A program made the position numbers and the translations under genes. A stretch of 12,180 bases of DNA, taken from contig RFSC01000014.1 in NCBI GenBank assembly GCA_009924185.1, positions 1 through 12,180 on the forward strand, read 5' to 3'. The stretch is from Actinomycetota bacterium (GTDB lineage Bacteria; Actinomycetota; Actinomycetes; Nanopelagicales; Nanopelagicaceae). Positions 7,718-12,180 of the stretch are shown here, in pieces; the first letter of the stretch is position 1; the number at the start of each line of letters is the position of its first letter. Below the pieces are notes generated by a model that saw nothing but the letters and a program-made list of their open reading frames with translations, searched no databases and was not told the DNA's origin.

Positions 7718-9049
7718 ATGGCGGGTTTTGGTTTTGGGCCAAATGAACCTGAAGAAAACAGCAATGACAAGAACAATCCTTTTGGTTTCTCTAACTTCGG
7801 TGAAATTTTCCAACAGTTCTCAGGAATGGGATTAAACCTTCCAGGATTGATGGCCTCTCTTTCCGGTCAGGCATCACCAAGCGCGCTTTCCAAACAGATG
7901 ATCCGTGACATCTCCCGCAAATTCCTCTCAGCTCATGGCGAGATTCCTGTCAGTGTTCAAGATTTAGTTGCGATTAAAGAGGCCTTTGATATCGCAGATC
8001 TCTGGATTAATGAGGCTACAACCTTCCCTAATTTGGTGCTCCCAGATACCTGCGCTCTGAGCCGTCGGGATTGGATTGATTCAACTTTGGCCGGCTGGGA
8101 AGAGATAACGACACCACTTGTTGATGGCATGTCTCAAGCGATGTCAGATGTTTTGAAGGATTCACTCGGCGCACAGGAAGATGGAGTTCAAATTCCAGGA
8201 ATGGGCGCGATTAACATTCCGCAATCAAGCATTGCAGCAATCATGGGAACTTTCATGAGCTCGCTAATCAGCACTCAATTAGGTCAAACTATAGGTAACC
8301 TCTCCACGACAGTTACTGGCGCCAATGATGTTGCTCTGCCATTAACCAATCCCATCCGCCCACAATTGATTCCGCAAAATGTAACTCTTTGGGGTAAGGA
8401 TTTAGAGATTCCAGAGACTGAGGTGCGTATCTATCTGGCATTACGTGAAATCGCTGCCGCACGTTTATTTGCTGCTACTCCTTGGTTGCGTCAATACCTA
8501 CGCGATTCCATCGCGCATTATGGAAAAGGTATCCGAGTAGATATTCAAGCTATCTCTCAACAAGCTGAAGATGTTATGAACTCCAGCGATATTGATCCCT
8601 CAAATCCAGAATCGATGTCTATCGCCTTTAACAGCGCCTTATCAGGTGGCATGTTTACACCAGAGGAAACCCCACAACAGAAAGCGGCTCTAGAGAGAAT
8701 CGAAACAGTATTGGCCTTGATTGAAGGTTGGATCGATGCGGTTGTAACAGCTGCTGCCGGCGATCGACTTCCTTCCATAATTAAACTCCGCGAGACACAA
8801 CAAAGACGACGTGCAACTAACTCTCCTACCCAACAATTGTTTGCAACATTGGTTGGTTTAGAGGTTTCGCCAAGAAAGACTCGTGAAGCCATCACATTTT
8901 GGGAGCAAATTGCGAAGTTAAAGGATGTGCAGAGTCGTGATCTGGTTTGGGAGGATCCGGTTTTACTTCCAACCGCTAATCAACTGCTAGATGCTGAGAG
9001 CTTTCTGAAGAGTCGCACCATCCCTGATGATTTGTCAGGGTTGATTTAG
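7718..9049 (+). CDS. Zincin_2 / DUF2342-family protein lacking the zinc-binding motif
   Basis: This 443-aa soluble protein is related to actinobacterial putative zinc-dependent metalloproteases (Zincin_2, DUF2342; Rv3195-like by position). A Gly/Phe/Asn-rich leader (1-40) precedes a helical body with conserved blocks: a metal-site region at LALREIAAARLFAATPWLR (240-258), LERIETVLALIEGWID (325-340) and RRRATNSPTQQLFATLVGLE (363-382). No HExxH occurs anywhere. The protein has only two histidines (73 and 267), and the motif position reads REIAAARLF where I recall His-containing versions (REAAHHRLF type) in relatives. It is therefore probably not an active zinc protease. The start is ATG at 7718 with GGGAGG (7707-7712) 5 nt upstream; the open frame extends to 7646 but without a ribosome site. 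It is transcribed divergently from the protease/UPF0182 cluster. Confidence 0.88.
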   Translation: MAGFGFGPNEPEENSNDKNNPFGFSNFGEIFQQFSGMGLNLPGLMASLSGQASPSALSKQMIRDISRKFLSAHGEIPVSVQDLVAIKEAFDIADLWINEATTFPNLVLPDTCALSRRDWIDSTLAGWEEITTPLVDGMSQAMSDVLKDSLGAQEDGVQIPGMGAINIPQSSIAAIMGTFMSSLISTQLGQTIGNLSTTVTGANDVALPLTNPIRPQLIPQNVTLWGKDLEIPETEVRIYLALREIAAARLFAATPWLRQYLRDSIAHYGKGIRVDIQAISQQAEDVMNSSDIDPSNPESMSIAFNSALSGGMFTPEETPQQKAALERIETVLALIEGWIDAVVTAAAGDRLPSIIKLRETQQRRRATNSPTQQLFATLVGLEVSPRKTREAITFWEQIAKLKDVQSRDLVWEDPVLLPTANQLLDAESFLKSRTIPDDLSGLI

Positions 9050-9055
9050 CCTTCA

Positions 9056-9146
9056 ATAAAAAGGCGAAGACCCCGGGCGCACAATTCTTTATCTGCCTTC
9101 CCCTTGCAGATAATGAACGGTTATCCGAGGTCTTCGTGTGCGCAAC
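9056..9146 (-). ncRNA. Candidate structured small RNA with interleaved stems
   Basis: The 240-bp gap between the Zincin_2 and YgjP-like genes holds ordered complementarity. CGAAGACC (9065-9072) pairs with GGTCTTCG (9129-9136). GCGCACA (9077-9083) pairs with TGTGCGC (9137-9143), crossing the first pair. Between them sits a perfect 8-bp hairpin (9089-9096 with 9106-9113) with a 9-nt loop. Minus is preferred for two reasons: a TTGAAA / 16 nt / TATCTG promoter-like pair (9175-9180, 9153-9158) would start RNA just before the first stem, and a T5 tract (9058-9062) follows the last stem. On minus the loop sizes also allow a pseudoknot. On plus the hairpin loop would be C-rich (CTTCCCCTT). I recognise no known RNA class, and the strand is uncertain. 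Confidence 0.33.
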
Positions 9147-9204
9147 GTACGACAGATAGTCAGCAATAATCAACTTTCAAAACGGAATTTCTAGCGGTGG
9201 TGTG

Positions 9205-9234
9205 TTACAGCAAACACTCATGTAGTGCTATAGA
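9205..9234 (+). promoter_or_regulatory. Candidate extended -10 promoter for the YgjP-like gene
   Basis: TTACAG (9205-9210), an 18-nt spacer and an extended -10 TGCTATAGA (TATAGA at 9229-9234) point toward the metallopeptidase gene, predicting a leader of about 50 nt. A small inverted repeat, GTGTT-N6-AACAC (9202-9217), overlaps the -35 and could be an operator, though a 5-bp arm is short enough to be chance. Confidence 0.4.
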
Positions 9235-9289
9235 GTTCTGATATTCCTTCACCTTTTGGTAGCCACAACAGCATTTGAGAAGGAGTTGT

Positions 9290-9895
9290 GTGGATAACTT
9301 CATTCAAGAAGAGTTCTTCGACAGTAATCTCGACCAGATGCGTGCTCAAGCCTCAAAGCCCAGCTCAGAGATAAAGATTCCTGGCAATGAGATTTCTGGA
9401 GGCGCGGAGATTCGCGTCATCCGTAGTTCAAGGAGAAAGAAAAGTATCGGCGCCTACCGTGAACAGGGCGCCATAGTTATCTCAGTTCCCGCTCGTCTGC
9501 CTAACAGCCGGGTCAGCGAGGTTATCCCTGAGATGATCGAAAAAATTCTCACCAAAGAGGCTCGAGACAAGATCACTGACGCGCAGCTCCAGCAGCGGGC
9601 GGACTCCCTGCTCTTGCGATACCTGCCTGAGTTCACAATTAGGCCGGCCAGCGTCAGTTGGCGGGCCATGAAAGAGCGTTGGGGCTCCTGCACCACAGTC
9701 GATAGAACCATTCGAATCTCAGATCGCCTTAATGGCGCCCCCGAATACGTTCTTGATTACCTTTTGGTCCATGAGCTCATCCATCTGATGATCCCCGACC
9801 ACGGAGCCCAGTTTGAGGCGCTACTAGCCAGATATGAGGCCTCGGAGCGGGCCAACGCCTACCTAGACGGGTATGAGGCGGGGGCCAGCGGGTAA
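9290..9895 (+). CDS. YgjP-like metallopeptidase (M48-type, PF01863)
   Basis: This is a predicted cytoplasmic zinc metallopeptidase of 201 aa. From the chosen start it shows a variable N-terminus (1-40), a beta-rich region (RRKKSIGAYREQGAIVISVP, about 48-67), the family signature WGSC (131-134) with RISDRL (142-147), and the zinc motif HELIH (161-165), with a third probable ligand His171 in DHGAQF. Glu162 would be the catalytic base. The GTG at 9290 has AAGGAG (9280-9285) 4 nt upstream. An in-frame TTG at 9275 would add five residues but would bury that ribosome site inside the gene. GC is visibly higher here (about 55-58% in sampled 60-base blocks) than in flanking genes. Substrates of the family are largely unknown; a link to tRNA or restriction biology seen in some relatives is not supported by this context. 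Confidence 0.9.
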   Translation: MDNFIQEEFFDSNLDQMRAQASKPSSEIKIPGNEISGGAEIRVIRSSRRKKSIGAYREQGAIVISVPARLPNSRVSEVIPEMIEKILTKEARDKITDAQLQQRADSLLLRYLPEFTIRPASVSWRAMKERWGSCTTVDRTIRISDRLNGAPEYVLDYLLVHELIHLMIPDHGAQFEALLARYEASERANAYLDGYEAGASG

Positions 9896-9930
9896 GTGCG
9901 CCAATTGCGCGGAAAAAGATGGGGATTTGA

Positions 9931-9971
9931 GCGTGGGCTAAGCGTGTCTACGCGTGTGACGGGGGTATCGT
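9931..9971 (+). promoter_or_regulatory. Candidate promoter with helically phased GCGTG repeats
   Basis: Upstream of the zinc-ribbon gene, GCGTG occurs three times at 9931, 9942 and 9952, spaced 11 and 10 nt, about one helical turn. It is followed by a -10-like TATCGT at 9966-9971. The transcript would have a 5' leader of about 40 nt. No good -35 hexamer is seen, which would fit an activator-dependent promoter, but the whole assignment is tentative. Confidence 0.3.
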
Positions 9972-10018
9972 GAGCCTATTCGCAGACACTCCAAGCGCTG
10001 CGAGGATCGGAGGAAGTT

Positions 10019-10177
10019 ATGGCAGAGACATATAAAGGTGAGGCTTATTGCGTAAAGTGCAAAGAGAAGCGTCAGTTCGAAGGAACTGTAAAGGTCTCCG
10101 ACTCTGGTCGTCGTATGGCACAGGGTATCTGCCCTACATGCGGCACTAAGGTCAATCGCATCTTGGGCAAGGCTTAA
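10019..10177 (+). CDS. DUF5679-type small zinc-ribbon protein (52 aa)
   Basis: The predicted product MAETYKGEAYCVKCKEKRQF... has two CxxC knuckles, Cys11/Cys14 and Cys38/Cys41, separated by 23 residues. This is the layout of a compact treble-clef or zinc-ribbon fold, and the basic ending NRILGKA is typical of the actinobacterial DUF5679 family. The start is well supported by GGAGG (10009-10013) 5 nt before the ATG. A strong terminator follows 14 bases after the stop, so it is probably transcribed as a single gene. The function is unknown; the size, charge and cysteine pattern suggest nucleic-acid or ribosome binding, but that is inference. Confidence 0.9.
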   Translation: MAETYKGEAYCVKCKEKRQFEGTVKVSDSGRRMAQGICPTCGTKVNRILGKA

Positions 10178-10191
10178 CCAAAGATTTAGAG

Positions 10192-10226
10192 AAAGCGCTC
10201 GTGCTGATGGCACGGGCGCTTTTTTG
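10192..10226 (+). terminator. Intrinsic terminator of the DUF5679 gene
   Basis: A 13-bp stem (10192-10204 with 10210-10222) with a single G-U wobble closes a TGATG loop and runs into six T's (10220-10225). It is 14 bases past the stop codon and isolates the small zinc-ribbon gene from the ThiF-like gene downstream. Confidence 0.92.
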
Positions 10227-10360
10227 TATTCCTAAACCCATGAACCGCCCGAACACCGCGGGTGCAAGCAAAGTTACTGGCTTAGGGCAAGAGCGGATAA
10301 AGCGCACAACGTGGCTAGTTCCAAGAACGACTGAAGTCACATAGTTAAACAAAATCCGGC

Positions 10361-11470
10361 ATGACCTTTTCGCCCGCGCTTAAACATGGGGTCAGCTACC
10401 ACCTAACCCCCGATCGAACTCAGTTAATTGTCGGTACCAGATTTCGCACTATCCCCTTTGCTGCTGAATGGGATGGTTTCAACCCGGTTCGGATCCTGGA
10501 GCTATTTGATGGAAAACGAGGTCTCTCCGAAATCTGTCAGATTTCAAAGATAACCCCTGAGCAAATCAAGAAACTTCTTCAGGAACTCCAGCGTCATGAC
10601 CTAGTGGATTTATTCCGAACTCCAATCTCCTACGTTGAGCGGTACAACCCAGAGGTAGGCGAGATAGAGCCAATGATTGACACAGAGAACTTTCAATCTC
10701 AGTTCTTAACTGAAGATTATGCAATTCAAAACTTTTTAAATCGGATGGAGGTTGAGTGTAACGCTGCGACCTTCAACTCTGGAGATGTTGATGCGGGTCG
10801 AAGCTCAGTGATTAGTAGACGAAGATTCTCCATTTTGATTTTTGGTAAAGGCAAGATTGCCAACAATCTGGTAGGGATTCTGAGTGCATCAGGTTTCTCT
10901 CAAATTCGAGTAATCAATCGTTTGCCCGTGCGCAATCCTTATTTGAAAATGACAGAGCATGATCTTTCCGGTGGGTTTGTAAATCGCAACCATATTGGCC
11001 AATCACGACGTCAGGTTTTAGAGGAATTGAGAGCACAGAGCTGTCTGTATCCAGATCAAAGCAATAGCGGAAAAAACCCTGATTTGATTATCTCTGTTGG
11101 TAAACCTGCACCGGATGCAATGCAGCGTTGGGCTTCGGAAAACACCAGATATCTAATGGTGGATGTTGCTACCAGCGGTGAAGTACGGGTTGGGCCTTTA
11201 GTAATCCCTGGAAAAACCCCTTGCTATCGCTGCACAGAACTCTCTTCAAATCAGAGCCGTGAAGAATCAGTGTCGAACAAGGATCTAGATGTTGGTGTGA
11301 CTATGAGCTACGCGATAGCGGCATCGATTGCGGCCGATGTCTCACAAATCGCAGCACAGAATAAAAGTGTGTTTCTGGCAACATCAATTACTTATTCAAT
11401 GCGAAACTTTCACACACCTGAGATTAGACAGTGGATACAGCACCCAAGTTGCGGCTGCAATTGGAGCTGA
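10361..11470 (+). CDS. ThiF/TOMM cyclodehydratase-like E1-fold protein with PqqD-like N-terminus
   Basis: This 369-aa protein has the layout of the leader-binding (E1-like) half of azoline-forming cyclodehydratases. A winged-helix, PqqD-like N-terminal domain (about 8-90; ILELFDGKRGLSEICQISKI at 45-64) precedes a Rossmann-like E1 core (about 155-345) with ILIFGKGKIANNLVGIL (158-174) in place of the usual GxGxxG loop, then HDLSGGFVNRNHIGQSR (200-216) and VGPLVIPGKTPCYRC (277-291). Cys288 and Cys291 plus Cys364 and Cys366 (HPSCGC near the end) could bind structural zinc. The GxG loop looks degenerate, so adenylating activity is doubtful. No YcaO, precursor peptide or ubiquitin-like protein is nearby. 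The next gene is an ABC1 kinase, a pairing I recall as conserved in Actinobacteria, so a housekeeping role is likelier than natural-product synthesis. No clear Shine-Dalgarno precedes the ATG. Confidence 0.82.
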   Translation: MTFSPALKHGVSYHLTPDRTQLIVGTRFRTIPFAAEWDGFNPVRILELFDGKRGLSEICQISKITPEQIKKLLQELQRHDLVDLFRTPISYVERYNPEVGEIEPMIDTENFQSQFLTEDYAIQNFLNRMEVECNAATFNSGDVDAGRSSVISRRRFSILIFGKGKIANNLVGILSASGFSQIRVINRLPVRNPYLKMTEHDLSGGFVNRNHIGQSRRQVLEELRAQSCLYPDQSNSGKNPDLIISVGKPAPDAMQRWASENTRYLMVDVATSGEVRVGPLVIPGKTPCYRCTELSSNQSREESVSNKDLDVGVTMSYAIAASIAADVSQIAAQNKSVFLATSITYSMRNFHTPEIRQWIQHPSCGCNWS

Positions 11471-11528
11471 AGCCGCTATTCCATCCTTTCAACTCGCGAG
11501 AACACTCCCCTTAAACCAGAATGCCCTT

Positions 11529-12180
11529 GTGACCGATCAGATTCCATCAAAGACCAGCAAGCGCAGCGCCAAGCTGGCCAGCATTCCATTGTCTGTTGCT
11601 GGTCGTGGCGCAGTGGGTTTTGGTAAACAGTTAATTGGTCAATCTCCGGATTTCGCTTTTGGTGATTTACAGGAGAAAACCGCTGAACAAGTTTTCAAAG
11701 TTCTCGGCGAACTAAAAGGCGGCGCAATGAAATTTGGCCAAGCGCTCTCTGTTTTTGAGGCGGCGCTACCAGAAGAAATTGCCAAGCCATACCGCGAAAC
11801 TTTGGTTAAGTTGCAGGAGTCTGCTCCTCCGCTACCGGCTCGAGTTGTCCATAAAGTTTTGGCTAAGGAGTTAGGCGAAGATTGGCGCGATAACTTCTCT
11901 GAATTCAATGACACCCCCGCTGCTTCTGCATCAATCGGTCAGGTACATAAAGCGATTTGGAAAGATGGCAGAGCAGTCGCGGTTAAAGTTCAATACCCCG
12001 GAGCTGCTGAGGCTTTGATTTCAGATCTAAATCAAATTCAAAGATTTGCCAAGATTTTCCAGCTAGTTCTACCTGGATTAGAAATGAAACCACTTCTTGA
12101 AGAATTGCGCGCTCGCATCATTGAAGAGGTTGATTATCGCTACGAAGCACAGGCGCAAGAGGCCTGCTGGAATGCATTTG
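11529..12180 (+). CDS. ABC1 (AarF/UbiB/ADCK) atypical kinase, 3' end outside window
   Basis: The first 217 codons of a UbiB-family protein kinase-like ATPase are present. They include the family-specific KxGQ motif in ELKGGAMKFGQAL (61-73; Lys68, Gln71), an Ala-rich loop TPAASASIGQVHKA (129-142) that replaces the usual glycine-rich loop, the invariant Lys153 in VAVKVQYPG, and the ExD motif in IEEVDYRYEA (Glu200, Asp202). The ASASIGQVHK form also occurs in the mycobacterial Rv3197-type subgroup as I recall it. The family supports quinone or isoprenoid-lipid metabolism in other organisms; in menaquinone-using Actinobacteria its role is unclear. The GTG at 11529 gives an N-terminus resembling relatives, but no Shine-Dalgarno is visible. 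It begins 58 bases after the ThiF-like gene and is probably in the same operon. Confidence 0.92.
   Translation, partial: MTDQIPSKTSKRSAKLASIPLSVAGRGAVGFGKQLIGQSPDFAFGDLQEKTAEQVFKVLGELKGGAMKFGQALSVFEAALPEEIAKPYRETLVKLQESAPPLPARVVHKVLAKELGEDWRDNFSEFNDTPAASASIGQVHKAIWKDGRAVAVKVQYPGAAEALISDLNQIQRFAKIFQLVLPGLEMKPLLEELRARIIEEVDYRYEAQAQEACWNAF

Noticed and set aside
9065..9143. Plus-strand classical pseudoknot from the two crossed pairings
   Set aside because: On plus the linker across the 8-bp first stem would be 0 nt, which is too short; the minus strand is geometrically better, so the plus pseudoknot was not called.
9056..9146. Small SRP (4.5S) RNA
   Set aside because: Length and a GGAAGG loop invite comparison, but the conserved asymmetric internal loop and tetraloop of SRP helix 8 are missing.
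8976..9173. Minus-strand 65-aa reading frame over the end of the Zincin_2 gene and the intergenic repeats
   Set aside because: It shows no recognisable family, overlaps a well-supported gene on the other strand, and has no ribosome site; the structured-RNA reading explains the pattern better.
9275..9289. TTG start for the YgjP-like metallopeptidase
   Set aside because: It would place the AAGGAG ribosome site inside the coding region; the GTG at 9290 uses that site at a workable distance.
10152..10352. Minus-strand 66-aa reading frame downstream of the DUF5679 gene
   Set aside because: It runs through the terminator hairpin and the end of the zinc-ribbon gene, and its composition is not protein-like. 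The 134-bp gap 10227-10360 otherwise shows nothing I can identify.
11521..11532. ATG at 11521 as start of the ABC1 kinase
   Set aside because: It is in a different frame and meets TGA after three codons.

Overview
The window looks like the chromosome of a streamlined actinobacterium with moderate GC content (a little under 50% by eye). The gene order UPF0182 / YlbL-like Lon-type protease / divergent Zincin_2 (DUF2342) protein / ThiF-like protein / ABC1 kinase is the one I recall from other Actinobacteria, for example the Rv3193c-Rv3197 region of Mycobacterium tuberculosis. Gene content, compact spacing and lower GC than most Actinobacteria fit a freshwater planktonic lineage (Nanopelagicales/acI type). 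That placement is inference; no rRNA is present to settle it.

Layout. (1) Positions 1-3200, plus strand: the 3' part of a Cu(+)-exporting P1B-type ATPase, joined by a 4-base GTGA overlap to a TerC/Alx-family membrane protein. Together they form a metal-export unit, closed by a strong hairpin terminator that also works in the other direction. (2) Positions 3260-3374, minus strand: an initiator tRNA-fMet(CAT) with its own promoter, ending against the same terminator. (3) Positions 3383-7606, minus strand: a three-gene envelope cluster of a 71-aa membrane protein, a membrane-anchored PDZ/Lon-like serine protease and a 961-aa UPF0182 membrane protein. The first and third genes have a TANNNT box exactly 6 nt before the start codon, as expected for leaderless mRNAs. 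(4) Positions 7718-9049, plus strand: a Zincin_2-family protein that lacks the expected zinc-binding histidines. (5) Positions 9050-9289: a 240-nt intergenic stretch with interleaved complementary segments around an 8-bp hairpin. This is the least explained signal in the window and may be a small structured RNA. (6) Positions 9290-10226, plus strand: a YgjP-like metallopeptidase with clearly higher GC, then a 52-aa zinc-ribbon protein (DUF5679) with its own terminator. (7) Positions 10361-12180, plus strand: a ThiF/cyclodehydratase-like protein with a PqqD-like N-terminus and four C-terminal cysteines, then the 5' part of an ABC1 (AarF/UbiB) kinase that runs off the window.

Most of this is conserved actinobacterial housekeeping or envelope biology. 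I see no mobile element, CRISPR array, phage gene or toxin-antitoxin pair. The items most worth checking are the interleaved-repeat RNA candidate at 9056-9146, the histidine-less Zincin_2 protein, the small membrane protein beside the Lon-like protease, and the E1-like protein without any visible peptide or ubiquitin-like partner.
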